NCBI GenBank assembly: GCA_934635045.1
Contig: CAKTZA010000059.1
Span: forward strand, 1-24,706
Direction: 5' to 3'
Source of the DNA: an uncultured Kiritimatiellota bacterium
GTDB taxonomy: Bacteria > Verrucomicrobiota > Kiritimatiellia > RFP12 > UBA1067
Length of the DNA: 24,706 bases
A program made the position numbers and the translations under genes. This document shows positions 14,680 to 22,519 of this stretch, in pieces; positions within the stretch are counted from its first letter, which is position 1; each line of letters opens with the position of its first letter. The notes under the pieces were generated by a model. It was not told the DNA's origin. It did not search any database and saw nothing but the letters and a program-made list of their open reading frames with translations.

Positions 14680-15582
14680 ATGAAATACGACAAGAACCAT
14701 GCGCTGCTGGAATGCGCGATTCCGGGGCTTCCGCAGAAGAGCGGCAAGGTCCGCGACGTCTTCGACCTCGGCGACAGGCTGCTGATGGTCGTCACCGACC
14801 GCATCAGCGCGTTTGACGTGATTTTGCCGTGCGGCGTGCCGGACAAGGGCAAGGTGCTGAACCAGCTCTCGCTCTTCTGGCTCGACTTCTTCGGCGTGAA
14901 GAACCACCTGATTACGGCGGACGTGGACGCATACCCGGCCGAGCTCCAGCCGTACAGGGAAGACCTGCGCGGGCGGTCGATGCTCGTGAAGAAGGTGAAG
15001 ATGGTCGAGGTCGAGTGCATCGCCCGCGGCTACCTCACCGGTTCGGGCTGGAAGGAGTACCAGAAGTCGGGCACGGTGAACGGCGAGAAGCTACGCGCGG
15101 GCTACGAGAACGCCGCGAAGCTCGACGAAGTCCTTTTCACGCCGACGACGAAGGCGGCGATCGGCGACCACGACGAGGCGATCGACTTCGAGCAGACGAA
15201 GGCGCTCGTCGGCGCGGCGACCGCGCAGGCTCTGAAGGACGCGACAATCGGCCTCTACACGAAGGCGGCTGACTACGCACGGGAACGCGGCATCATCATC
15301 GCCGACACGAAGTTCGAGTTCGGGCAGGACGCGGATGGCTCGCTCATCCTGGCGGACGAGGTGCTGACGCCTGACTCGTCGCGGTTCTGGCCGGCGGCGA
15401 GCTACAAGGTCGGCGCGAACCCGCCGTCGCTCGACAAGCAGTACGTGCGCGACTGGCTCGACTCGGTGCACTTCAACCACCAGCCGCCGGGGCCGGTTCT
15501 GCCCGACGAGGTCATCGCGAAGACGCGCGAGATCTACGTCCAGGCGTATCGCGACCTGACGGGGAGGGAGATAGCCGAATGA
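14680..15582 (+). CDS. purC: SAICAR synthase (phosphoribosylaminoimidazole-succinocarboxamide synthase)
   Basis: PurC joins aspartate to CAIR with ATP to give SAICAR, the eighth step of de novo purine synthesis. The 300-residue protein is the long form, like yeast Ade1 rather than the 240-residue E. coli enzyme. Signature segments are GKVRDVFDLGDRLLMVVTDRIS, RGYLTGSGWKEY, GIIIADTKFEFG and LADEVLTPDSSRFWP. ATG 14680 is preceded by GAGGA at about 7 nt. The frame extends upstream to 14515, but that part lies across the promoter and is not coding. The TGA stop is part of an 8-nt tandem array. It is the second purine gene here besides purL, under a matching promoter. Confidence 0.97.
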   Translation: MKYDKNHALLECAIPGLPQKSGKVRDVFDLGDRLLMVVTDRISAFDVILPCGVPDKGKVLNQLSLFWLDFFGVKNHLITADVDAYPAELQPYREDLRGRSMLVKKVKMVEVECIARGYLTGSGWKEYQKSGTVNGEKLRAGYENAAKLDEVLFTPTTKAAIGDHDEAIDFEQTKALVGAATAQALKDATIGLYTKAADYARERGIIIADTKFEFGQDADGSLILADEVLTPDSSRFWPAASYKVGANPPSLDKQYVRDWLDSVHFNHQPPGPVLPDEVIAKTREIYVQAYRDLTGREIAE

Positions 15583-15654
15583 TCGAATGTTCGAATAATC
15601 GAATAATCGAATAATCGAATGATCGAATAGCCTAATGATTGAATAATCGAATCA
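15575..15654 (+). repeat. 8-nt tandem array beginning in the purC stop codon
   Basis: Ten near-identical 8-nt units with consensus TCGAATAA follow one another in register. The first (CCGAATGA, 15575-15582) supplies the last codon and the TGA stop of purC. The units at 15591-15614 are three perfect TCGAATAA copies. The array is A/T-rich in a GC-rich region and could expand or contract without touching the protein. Confidence 0.85.
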
Positions 15655-15681
15655 AAACACAAAACCTAAAACCTAAAATCT
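15654..15681 (+). repeat. Heptamer array in front of ebfC
   Basis: Four A-rich 7-nt units: AAAACAC, two AAAACCT, and AAAATCT. They end 3 nt before the ebfC ATG and directly abut the 8-nt array. The four-unit organisation parallels the array in uvrB, though the wording differs. No Shine-Dalgarno is visible between this array and the start codon. Confidence 0.75.
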
Positions 15682-15684
15682 GTC

Positions 15685-16005
15685 ATGGGAATGTTTGACC
15701 AGGTCCGCGAGGCCATGAAGATGCGCTCGGAAGCGAAGCGCATCGAGTCCGAAATCAAGAAGATCACTGCCGAGTACTCGAACGGCGGCATCACCGTGAT
15801 CGCCAAGGGCGACATGACGATCGAGAAGATCGCCGTCACGCCGGAGGCATACGAGGAAGTCATCAAGGGCAAGCCGGCCCGTTTCGAGACGATGCTCTTC
15901 AACGTCGTCAACGGCGCGCTCAAGCGGGCGCGCGAGACCGTGCAGTCCGAGATGGCGAAGATGATGCAGCAGAACGGCGGCCTTGGCGGCCTGTTCGGGA
16001 AGTAA
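15685..16005 (+). CDS. ebfC: YbaB/EbfC family nucleoid-associated protein
   Basis: A small DNA-binding protein of 106 residues that forms tweezer-like dimers and coats DNA. The sequence has the family layout: an N-terminal helix (FDQVREAMKMRSEAKRIESEIKKI), a central beta sheet (YSNGGITVIAKGDMTIEKIAVTPEA), then a helix with LFNVVNGALKRARETVQSEMAKMM and a Gly-rich end (GGLGGLFGK). The gene precedes recR by 3 nt, the common ybaB-recR pairing, which supports the call and suggests a role alongside recombination repair. The ATG at 15685 has no Shine-Dalgarno and sits right behind repeat arrays. A second ATG two codons in would work equally well. Confidence 0.93.
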   Translation: MGMFDQVREAMKMRSEAKRIESEIKKITAEYSNGGITVIAKGDMTIEKIAVTPEAYEEVIKGKPARFETMLFNVVNGALKRARETVQSEMAKMMQQNGGLGGLFGK

Positions 16006-16008
16006 GGC

Positions 16009-16605
16009 TTGCTTCCGCCGGTTGACGAGCTCGAGAAGTGCCTGTCGCGGCTGCCGGGCCTCGGACGGCGCTCGGCCGCGCGCGCGGCGCTTGCGCTTGT
16101 GCGGGAACGCGAGCGGCTCCTGAAGCCGCTCGCGTCTGCGTTGCAGGTCGCGGCGGAGACGGTGCGGTGCTGTTCGCGCTGCGGGGCTTTCACGACGCGG
16201 GACGCCGATCCGTGCGCGCTCTGCACGGACGAGATGCGCGAGAGCCGTCTTCTCTGCGTCGTCGAGGAGCCGGCGGACATCCTGCCGCTGGAGGCCTCCG
16301 GCGCGTTTCGCGGCCGCTACCACGCCCTCGGCGGCAAGCTGTCGCCGGCGCGCCATCTCGGCCCGGAGAAGCTGCGGCTCGCGGAACTGCGCGACCGCGT
16401 CGTGCGGGAGGGCGTCACGGAAGTCCTGCTGGCCGTCTCGACGGACATGGACGGCGACGCGACGGCGGGCTACATCGCCGAGCTCCTGCGCGGCACGGGC
16501 GCGCAGGTGACGCGGCTCGCGTTCGGGCTGCCGGCGGATTCGGGCATCGCCTATTCGGATCCGCTGACGCTCCGGCGCGCGATTCGCGGACGGGTCGGCG
16601 TCTGA
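16009..16605 (+). CDS. recR: Recombination mediator RecR
   Basis: RecR works with RecF/RecO to load RecA on gapped DNA. The 198-residue protein shows the helix-hairpin-helix LSRLPGLGRRSAARAAL near the N-terminus. The zinc finger is in CCSRCG...DPCALC at about residues 54-70, and a Toprim domain starts at LLCVVEEPADILPLE and includes VLLAVSTDMDGDATAGYI. GLPADSGIAYSDPLTLRRAI at the C-terminus carries the Walker B-like part. The start is TTG at 16009, 3 nt after the ebfC stop, with AAGTAAGG just upstream. No ATG precedes the conserved region. Confidence 0.95.
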   Translation: MLPPVDELEKCLSRLPGLGRRSAARAALALVRERERLLKPLASALQVAAETVRCCSRCGAFTTRDADPCALCTDEMRESRLLCVVEEPADILPLEASGAFRGRYHALGGKLSPARHLGPEKLRLAELRDRVVREGVTEVLLAVSTDMDGDATAGYIAELLRGTGAQVTRLAFGLPADSGIAYSDPLTLRRAIRGRVGV

Positions 16606-16621
16606 TTCTCGGCGATGCGGA

Positions 16622-16634
16622 TTTATGGTATAAT
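16622..16634 (+). promoter_or_regulatory. lptA promoter, near-leaderless
   Basis: TTTATGG then TATAAT at 16629-16634. Only 9 nt separate it from the lptA ATG (16644), so transcription would begin about 0-3 nt before the start codon. No Shine-Dalgarno is present in that gap. Confidence 0.65.
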
Positions 16635-16643
16635 TCACGTCAC

Positions 16644-17186
16644 ATGAAATCTTGCGTTCCATTGGCCCTGCTCCTGTCCCTGACGCTTCCCGCCGTCGGG
16701 GCGGATGCCGTCGCGGAGGAGCCGTCGGCTCCGGCGAAGCCCGCGTCCACGCGCATGGCGCGCATCACGTCCGACACGACGTACTACGACCGCAAGGAGG
16801 GCATGGCCGTCTTCACGGGGCGCGTCTACGTCGATGACGAGCAGTACCAGCTTCACGCCGAGAAGGCCTATGTCTTCATGACGGGAACGAACACCCTGAA
16901 GCGCATCGTCGCGATCGGGAACGTCGCGCTGACGAACGGCCTGCGGTGCGCGTCGGGCGAAAAGGCATCCTACTACCGGGAGAGCGGCATGGTCGTCCTC
17001 TATGGCGGGGATGGGCGGAACGCGGAGATCGTCGACGCCTCGAAGGGGCAGAACCAGACGCTGCGCGGCTCGAAGATCAAGTTCTGGATCAACTCCGAGC
17101 AGGTCGAGGTGCTGGACGCGACCATCGTTGCGCCCGCGTCGGCGTCGCGATCCGCCGGGATTGGCGAAACCCTCAAGTTAAGGTAG
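16644..17186 (+). CDS. lptA: LptA/OstA-like lipopolysaccharide transport protein
   Basis: A 180-residue protein with a signal peptide (MKSCVPLALLLSLTLPAVGADA), then one OstA-like beta-jellyroll domain: ITSDTTYYDRKEGMAVFTGRVYVDDEQYQLHAEKAYVFM and later ASGEKASYYRESGMVVLYGG. LptA forms the periplasmic bridge that carries lipopolysaccharide from the inner to the outer membrane, so this gene marks a diderm cell. The ATG is nearly leaderless behind its promoter. The family also includes LptC-like and LptD N-terminal domains, but size and signal peptide favour LptA. No lptB or lptC is adjacent. It is followed after 8 nt by the phosphorylase. Confidence 0.83.
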   Translation: MKSCVPLALLLSLTLPAVGADAVAEEPSAPAKPASTRMARITSDTTYYDRKEGMAVFTGRVYVDDEQYQLHAEKAYVFMTGTNTLKRIVAIGNVALTNGLRCASGEKASYYRESGMVVLYGGDGRNAEIVDASKGQNQTLRGSKIKFWINSEQVEVLDATIVAPASASRSAGIGETLKLR

Positions 17187-17194
17187 GTGACGAC

Positions 17195-18013
17195 ATGAAC
17201 GTGAAGAGCTTTGACGCGGCGGCGGGCTATTTCCCGGACGTCTGCTTCGAGACCCCGCCGGATCTCGGCATCCTCCTCGGCAGCGGCTGGGGCGAGGCGC
17301 TGGCGATGGACGAGGTGCTCTTCCGCGCGGACTACGCGCAGATCCCCGGCCTCGGCGCCTCGACCGTGCGTGGCCACGCCGGCGAATTCGTCCTCTACCG
17401 GCGCGGCGGCAAGCGCATCGCCGCCTGGTGCGGGCGCCGCCACTACTACGAGGGCGTCGGCTGGGAGCCGGTCGTGCTGCCCGTCGAGCTGCTGCGCCGG
17501 ATGGGCTGCATGGCTCTGTTGCTCACGAACGCCTCGGGCGGCATCAACCCCGCGCTGCGTCCCGGCGACTTCGTCGTCATCCGCGACCACATCAACCTCC
17601 TCGGCGCGAATCCGCTGATTGGCGCGCACTGTCCCGAATGGGGTGAGCGCTTCCCCGACATGACGGAGGTCTACACGAAGCGCCTCGCGGAGCTTCTGCA
17701 CGCGGGGGCGAACCGCCTCGGTCTGCGCATGATGGACGGCGTCTACGCCTACAATTCGGGGCCGGCCTATGAGACGCCCGCCGAAGTGCAGGCGTACAAG
17801 GCGCAGGGGGCGGACGTCGTCGGCATGTCGACCGTGCCGGAGGCCGTCTTTGCGAAGGCTTGCGGCCTGAAGATCGCGGGCCTTTCGCTCGTCTCCAACC
17901 TCGCCGCCGGCATCTCGCGGCGTCCGCTCGCCCACGAGGAGGTCGTCGCGGCGGGACATGCGGCGAAGCCGAAGATGGCGGCGTTCATCGAGGACTTCAT
18001 TGCTCGACTCTGA
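17195..18013 (+). CDS. Purine nucleoside phosphorylase (trimeric type)
   Basis: A 272-residue enzyme that cleaves purine nucleosides with phosphate for salvage. Family landmarks in order: LGILLGSGWGEAL with the phosphate-binding Ser, STVRGHAGEF, GRRHYYEG, TNASGGINPALRPGDFVVIRDHINL, NSGPAYETPAEVQAY with the base-binding Glu, and GADVVGMSTVPEAVFA. The 272-residue length matches the trimeric PNP class (inosine/guanosine), not the hexameric DeoD type. ATG 17195 is preceded by TAGGTGA. It lies in a run with lptA and the Xer recombinase gene, whose start overlaps its last 14 nt. Confidence 0.95.
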   Translation: MNVKSFDAAAGYFPDVCFETPPDLGILLGSGWGEALAMDEVLFRADYAQIPGLGASTVRGHAGEFVLYRRGGKRIAAWCGRRHYYEGVGWEPVVLPVELLRRMGCMALLLTNASGGINPALRPGDFVVIRDHINLLGANPLIGAHCPEWGERFPDMTEVYTKRLAELLHAGANRLGLRMMDGVYAYNSGPAYETPAEVQAYKAQGADVVGMSTVPEAVFAKACGLKIAGLSLVSNLAAGISRRPLAHEEVVAAGHAAKPKMAAFIEDFIARL

Positions 18014-18890
18014 CATCGAGACGTTCCTCACGGCCGTCGCGCTCGAAAAGGGCCAGAGCGCGAACACGGTCGTCAGCTACGGAACCGACTTGCGGGCGTT
18101 CGCGCGCTTCCTCGCCGCGTGCGGCAAGGTCGAGACGTCCGCCGTCACGCACGACGACATCGTCGCCTTTCTCGCGGACGAGCGGGAGAAGGGGTTCGCG
18201 GGCTCGACGCGCCTTCGCCGCACGGCGGCGATCCGCGAGCTCTTCCGCTATCTCGTGGCGCGGCGGCTCGTGTCACACGACCCGACGGAGCTCTTGGCGT
18301 CGCCGCAGAAGGCGCTCGTCCTGCCGCGCGTCCTCTCTGAGGCGGAGGTCTTCGCGATGCTGGACGCGGTGAAGGGGGACGATCCGCGCGAGCTCCGCGA
18401 CCGTGCGCTCCTGGAGGTGCTGTACGGGTCGGGGCTGCGCGTGAGCGAGCTCTGCGACCTGAAGCTGGAGGACATCGTGGCGGACGGCGAGCTTGTGCAC
18501 GTCGTCGGCAAGGGGTCGAAGGAGCGCGTCGTGCCGCTCGGTGGCGCGGCGGGGCGCGCGCTCAAGGCCTACTACGACCGGGGGCGCGCGGCGTTTGCGC
18601 GCGACCTCGGCGAGACGCACATCTTCCTCACGCGGCTCGGCCGTCCCTTCACGCGGCAGGGCGTCTTCAAGGTCATCCGCCAGCGCGCCGCCGCCGTCGG
18701 CATCGCGTCGGACCGCATCTCGCCGCACGTCCTCCGCCACTGCTTCGCGTCGCACCTGCTCGAGCACGGCGCGGACATCCGCTCCATTCAGGAGATGCTG
18801 GGCCATGCGGACATCGGCACGACGCAGGTCTACACGCACGTGGACGTGCGTCGCTTCGCCGAGGTCCACCGTCTCCACCCGCGCCACTGA
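18000..18890 (+). CDS. Tyrosine recombinase XerC/XerD
   Basis: A 296-residue site-specific recombinase that resolves chromosome dimers at dif. The N-terminal SAM-like DNA-binding domain (FLTAVALEKGQSANTVVSYGTDLRAF) is followed by the catalytic domain with every active residue: Arg147 in SGLRVSEL, Lys171 in GKGSKERVVPL, His243 and Arg246 in HVLRHCFASH, His269 in LGHADIG and Tyr278 in TQVYTHV. TTG 18000 is chosen because AGGA lies 5 nt upstream and it gives the standard N-terminus. An ATG at 17958 would add an Arg-rich tail encoded over the phosphorylase gene. XerC and XerD cannot be separated by eye. The length and the presence of only one copy are compatible with either. No dif site was recognised. 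Confidence 0.93.
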   Translation: MLDSDIETFLTAVALEKGQSANTVVSYGTDLRAFARFLAACGKVETSAVTHDDIVAFLADEREKGFAGSTRLRRTAAIRELFRYLVARRLVSHDPTELLASPQKALVLPRVLSEAEVFAMLDAVKGDDPRELRDRALLEVLYGSGLRVSELCDLKLEDIVADGELVHVVGKGSKERVVPLGGAAGRALKAYYDRGRAAFARDLGETHIFLTRLGRPFTRQGVFKVIRQRAAAVGIASDRISPHVLRHCFASHLLEHGADIRSIQEMLGHADIGTTQVYTHVDVRRFAEVHRLHPRH

Positions 18891-18909
18891 ACGTATCTCA
18901 ATGGCCAGA

Positions 18910-18921
18910 TTTTAGTATAAT
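18910..18921 (+). promoter_or_regulatory. Promoter of the glycan-degradation locus
   Basis: TTTTAG followed by TATAAT at 18916-18921, 47 nt before the GH36 ATG. It shows the same T-run form as other promoters here. GGAG of the ribosome site is near 18955-18958. No operator could be recognised. Confidence 0.6.
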
Positions 18922-18968
18922 AACCACTCATTCATCGAAGTTTTAGGCAACACACGGAGAACAACGAC

Positions 18969-20816
18969 ATGACAGGACAGCTGATGACAGGATTGGCGCT
19001 GCTCGCGGCAGGCGTGACGGGCGCGGCGGAATACAGGGAGACGGTGGACGGGCTCGGCGTGGGCCCCGTCGAGATCCGCTGCGCCGAGACGGGCGGCTGG
19101 TCGTTCTCCGCCGTGCGCGCGGTCGCGGCGGACGGCGTGCCGGAGCTGAAGATCCGGCTCGCGGCGCCGCAGGAGCTGACGCCGCCGAAGTTCTCCGTCC
19201 TCTTCGACGTGCCGCAGGTCGACATGCACCACCGCTGGACGGCTTTGCAGCTGGAGAACGTCGGCATGCCGCCGAACTGGAGCTGCGAGGTCGCCTCGCG
19301 CCTCTGCAGCGGGATGCCGATCGTCGCGTTCCTGAACGACAGCGACCGAAACCGCCTCGCCGTCGCCTGTTCCGAGGCGAAGCGGCTCGTCGTCTTCAGC
19401 GCGGGCCTGCGCGAGGAAGGGTGTCGCATCGAGTGGAAGATCGACTTCTTCCGCGAGAGCGAGGCCCCGATCCGCGCCTACGAGACGACGCTGCGCCTCG
19501 ACCGCCGCGACGTGTTCTTCGGCGACGCGATCGCCGACGCCTCGGCGTGGATCACGAAGACCGCCGCGCTTCCGCCCGCGCCCGTCCCGGAGGCCGCGTT
19601 CGAGCCGCTCTACTCGGCGTGGTACTCCTTCCATCAGGACGTCACGGCCGCCGAGGTCGAGGCCGAGTGCGCCGAGGCCGCCCGCCTCGGCATGAAGGTC
19701 GTCATTGTCGACGACGGCTGGCAGACGGACGACAACAACCGGGGCTATTCCTACTGCGGCGACTGGCAGGTTTCGGCGAACCGCTTCCCCGATTTTGCCG
19801 CGCACGTGAAGAAGGTGCACGACATGGGGATGAAGTACATGATCTGGTACGGCGTGCCGATGGTCGGCTACAAGAGCGTGAACTACGCGCGCTTCAAGGG
19901 CAAGTACCTCTGGAACCGCGACGGACGCTGGGCGGACTACTCCTGCCTCGACCCGCGCTTCCCGGAGGTGCGCGCGTTCCTCTGCGACATCTACGCCAAG
20001 GCGCTGACGGACTGGGATCTTGACGGCCTCAAGCTCGACTTCATCGACGCCATCGGATTCAGCGGTCCCGACCCCGCCATCAAGGAAAACTACGCCGGAC
20101 GCGACATCCGGTCGCTCTCCGAGGCGGTCGACCGCCTGATGAAGGACGTCCACGCGCGGCTCACGGCGATCAAGCCGGACGCGCTGATCGAGTTCCGCCA
20201 GAGCTATGTCGGCCCCGGCATCCGCCAGTACGGCAACATGCTGCGCGCGGCGGACTGTCCCGGCGACCTGCTGGCGAACCGCTGTCGCATCGCGAACCTG
20301 CGTCTCACGTCGGGCGAGACGGCCGTCCACGCGGACATGCTGGAGTGGAATGCGGCGGACACGGCCGAGAACGCGGCGCGCTTCGTCCTCTCGTCAATCT
20401 TCGGCGTGATCCAGTATTCGGTCATGCTGCGCGACCTGCCGGTCGACCACAAGAAGATGGTTGCGCACTGGCTCGGCTTCACGCGCGACCACCGCGAGAC
20501 GCTGCTGAAGGGCGCGTTCCGTCCGCGCCACTTCGAGGCGTTCTATCCCGTCATCGAGGCGGAGTCGGCGGCGGAGCGCATCGTCGCGGTCTACAACGAC
20601 GCGACGGTGGCGGACTGCGGCGCGGCGGATCGTCCCGTCTACGCAATCAACGCGACGGGGAGGAATCGCATCGCCCTGCGTCTCGCGGGCGGCCCGGCGA
20701 CAGGCGAGGTCTTCGACACGTTCGGCGTCAAGCGCGGCACAGCCGCATTGAAGGCCGGCCTTCAGGACGTCGCCATTCCCGCGTCCGGCTATTTGCGCAT
20801 CACGCCAGCCAAGTGA
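18969..20816 (+). CDS. Secreted alpha-galactosidase, GH36 family (melibiase)
   Basis: A 615-residue exported glycosidase that removes terminal alpha-galactose. The N-terminus MTGQLMTGLALLAAGVTGA is a short signal peptide. Residues about 25-190 are a beta-sandwich, then the TIM barrel begins with YSAWYSFHQDVTAAEVEAEC and GMKVVIVDDGWQ. The nucleophile is Asp357 in DGLKLDFID. A candidate acid/base Asp lies in the RAADCPGD segment about 70 residues later. A short beta C-terminal domain follows (AERIVAVYNDATV...). ATG 18969 is used, and a second ATG at 18984 is possible. It is first in a three-gene run with an esterase and a GH110 enzyme. Substrate specificity (raffinose-type versus host glycan) is inferred from those neighbours. 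Confidence 0.88.
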   Translation: MTGQLMTGLALLAAGVTGAAEYRETVDGLGVGPVEIRCAETGGWSFSAVRAVAADGVPELKIRLAAPQELTPPKFSVLFDVPQVDMHHRWTALQLENVGMPPNWSCEVASRLCSGMPIVAFLNDSDRNRLAVACSEAKRLVVFSAGLREEGCRIEWKIDFFRESEAPIRAYETTLRLDRRDVFFGDAIADASAWITKTAALPPAPVPEAAFEPLYSAWYSFHQDVTAAEVEAECAEAARLGMKVVIVDDGWQTDDNNRGYSYCGDWQVSANRFPDFAAHVKKVHDMGMKYMIWYGVPMVGYKSVNYARFKGKYLWNRDGRWADYSCLDPRFPEVRAFLCDIYAKALTDWDLDGLKLDFIDAIGFSGPDPAIKENYAGRDIRSLSEAVDRLMKDVHARLTAIKPDALIEFRQSYVGPGIRQYGNMLRAADCPGDLLANRCRIANLRLTSGETAVHADMLEWNAADTAENAARFVLSSIFGVIQYSVMLRDLPVDHKKMVAHWLGFTRDHRETLLKGAFRPRHFEAFYPVIEAESAAERIVAVYNDATVADCGAADRPVYAINATGRNRIALRLAGGPATGEVFDTFGVKRGTAALKAGLQDVAIPASGYLRITPAK

Positions 20817-20839
20817 CGACGGTCAAGGAGCGGTGAAAC

Positions 20840-22318
20840 ATGAATAGCCTTGTGATGTTGTTGGCGGCGGTGAAGTTTGCCGCGCCGTTTACCGATGGTG
20901 CCGTTCTCCAGCGCGAGGCGAAGGTGCCCGTCTGGGGCACCGCCAATCCGGGCGAGTCCGTCACCGTCACGTTTGCAGACCAGAAGAAGTCTGCGACGAC
21001 CGCCGCCGACGGACGCTGGCGCGTCGACCTCGACCCGATGCCTGCGAATTGCGAAGGACGTGTTCTCTCGGCCAACGGCGTCGCGGTCAAGGACGTGCTC
21101 GTCGGCGAGGTCTGGCTCTGCTCGGGCCAGAGCAACATGGGCATTCCGTTCTGGGGCGAGTCGCCGCGCGCCCGCGACCGCCTCGGCGGCTCGCTTGGAC
21201 AGATTCTCGACCTGCCGCTTCTGCGTTGTGCGGCTCTCGGCAACGGCTGGAGCGACGTGCCGCTGACGGCGGAGGCCGTGCGCTGGCAGAAGGTCACGCC
21301 GGAGTTCTGCCTCACGAGCGGCTTCTCCGCCGTCGCCCTCTGGTACGGCTACTATCTTCAGACGACGCTCAAGATTCCCGTCGGGCTTCTCGGCGCCTAC
21401 GTCGGCGCGACGGACATCGAGACGTGGATACCCGACTGCACGTTGCCGCCGCCGCCCGGACGCGAGGGCGTGAACGGGCAGAAGCCGTCGCAGTACCACA
21501 ACGGCAAGGTGAACCCGGTCGTGCCCTACGCCCTGCGCGGCGCAATCTGGTATCAGGGCGAGAGCAACACGGCGAGCCTCGACGTGATCGCGGGCTACGG
21601 CGCGCGCATGAAGGCGCTGCTGGACGGCTGGAAGCGCGTCTTCGAGAATCCGCGCCTGAAGCTCTACTTCTGCCAGATCTGCCCGTGGGGCAATCCGCGC
21701 GTGCCGTTCATGCAGGAGGCGCAACAGGCGTTCGCGCAGACGGAGCCGGACGCGGGCATGGCCGTCCTCTGCGACGCTGGGAACCTCCACGACATCCACC
21801 CGAACGACAAGCAGGTGCCGGGGCTCCGGCTCGCGCTCCTTGCGCTCAAGCGCGACTACGGCTATGCGGACATTGTCGCCGACTCGCCGACGCTCAGGTC
21901 GTGGAAGGTCGAGGACGGCAAGTTCGTGCTGTCGTTCAATGACGTGAAAACCTGGTCGGCCTATGAGGCGGACTGGAGCATCATCCGAGACCCGTCGAGA
22001 AGCGCGGACTACGGTTTTGAGGTCGCGGGGGCGGACGGCAAGTGGGTGAAGGCGCAGATCGGGAACTTTCGGCGGCTCGCGAACGTGCCGCAGGTCGAAT
22101 ACCGGGGGCAGATCGACGGCGAGGAACTTGTCGTCTGGTCGGATGAGGTGAAGGAGCCGAAGGCGCTGCGCTACCTCCATTCGCGTCCGTGGCGCGGGTA
22201 TCTCATGAACGAGGCGGGGTTGCCGCTCGGCGCGTTCCACGTCGGCGACCTCGACCGCGCGGCGGCCGAAAGGGCGAAGCCCGCCGTCGGCACAATGAAG
22301 CCCATCGCCAACTACTGA
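20840..22318 (+). CDS. Sialate O-acetylesterase-type carbohydrate esterase
   Basis: A 492-residue esterase of the SASA/SGNH family that removes O-acetyl groups from sugars, sialic acids being the best-known substrate. An N-terminal jellyroll (FTDGAVLQREAKVPVWGTANPGESVTV) is followed by the hydrolase. The nucleophile is Ser98 in CSGQSNM, then AIWYQGESN, and the Asp318/His320 pair is in NLHDIHPNDKQ. The hydrophobic N-terminus MNSLVMLLAAVKFAA is very short for a signal peptide and lacks the usual basic n-region, so export is likely but not certain. AAGGAG sits about 10 nt before ATG 20840, which lies 23 nt after the GH36 stop, so the two are probably in one operon. The TGA stop is part of a 17-nt triple repeat. 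Confidence 0.88.
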   Translation: MNSLVMLLAAVKFAAPFTDGAVLQREAKVPVWGTANPGESVTVTFADQKKSATTAADGRWRVDLDPMPANCEGRVLSANGVAVKDVLVGEVWLCSGQSNMGIPFWGESPRARDRLGGSLGQILDLPLLRCAALGNGWSDVPLTAEAVRWQKVTPEFCLTSGFSAVALWYGYYLQTTLKIPVGLLGAYVGATDIETWIPDCTLPPPPGREGVNGQKPSQYHNGKVNPVVPYALRGAIWYQGESNTASLDVIAGYGARMKALLDGWKRVFENPRLKLYFCQICPWGNPRVPFMQEAQQAFAQTEPDAGMAVLCDAGNLHDIHPNDKQVPGLRLALLALKRDYGYADIVADSPTLRSWKVEDGKFVLSFNDVKTWSAYEADWSIIRDPSRSADYGFEVAGADGKWVKAQIGNFRRLANVPQVEYRGQIDGEELVVWSDEVKEPKALRYLHSRPWRGYLMNEAGLPLGAFHVGDLDRAAAERAKPAVGTMKPIANY

Positions 22319-22365
22319 TCAATGTCTGCGGCTGATCAATGTCTGTGACTGACAAATGCCTGCGG
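22315..22365 (+). repeat. Triple 17-nt tandem repeat starting at the esterase stop
   Basis: Three consecutive 17-nt units: CTGATCAATGTCTGCGG, then a copy ending TGTGA, then a more diverged CTGACAAATGCCTGCGG. The first unit contains the TGA stop of the esterase gene (22316-22318). Confidence 0.8.
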
Positions 22366-22370
22366 CACTG

Positions 22371-22484
22371 AACACGGAGAAAACGGAGAATGGAAGACAC
22401 GGAGGTTTTGGGCATATGCGTCAGGATGCTGCTGATGCGATTCCGCTGTTCTCCGTGTCTCCTGTCCTCCGGTGACTCCGTGTT
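22371..22484. repeat. CACGGAG-type inverted repeat element
   Basis: AACACGGAG (22371-22379) pairs with CTCCGTGTT (22476-22484), and GACACGGAG (22396-22404) pairs with CTCCGTGTC (22451-22459), with a central CGGAG/CTCCG pair between. The result is a ~114-nt imperfect foldback with a 46-nt loop. The same wording is known to me from intergenic elements in other bacterial genomes. It lies between the esterase and GH110 genes, and the rest of the 201-nt gap shows no promoter. Confidence 0.65.
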
Positions 22485-22519
22485 AAGCGAACGCAACACG
22501 CATTGAAGCGAACATCGAA

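Noticed and set aside
14530..14680. Purine riboswitch in front of purC
   Set aside because: The predicted leader is only about 20 nt long, and the hairpin lies upstream of the promoter. No purine-aptamer core was seen there or before purL.
15575..15681. CRISPR array at the purC-ebfC gap
   Set aside because: Units are 7-8 nt, directly adjacent and without spacers, so they are simple tandem repeats. No cas gene is present.
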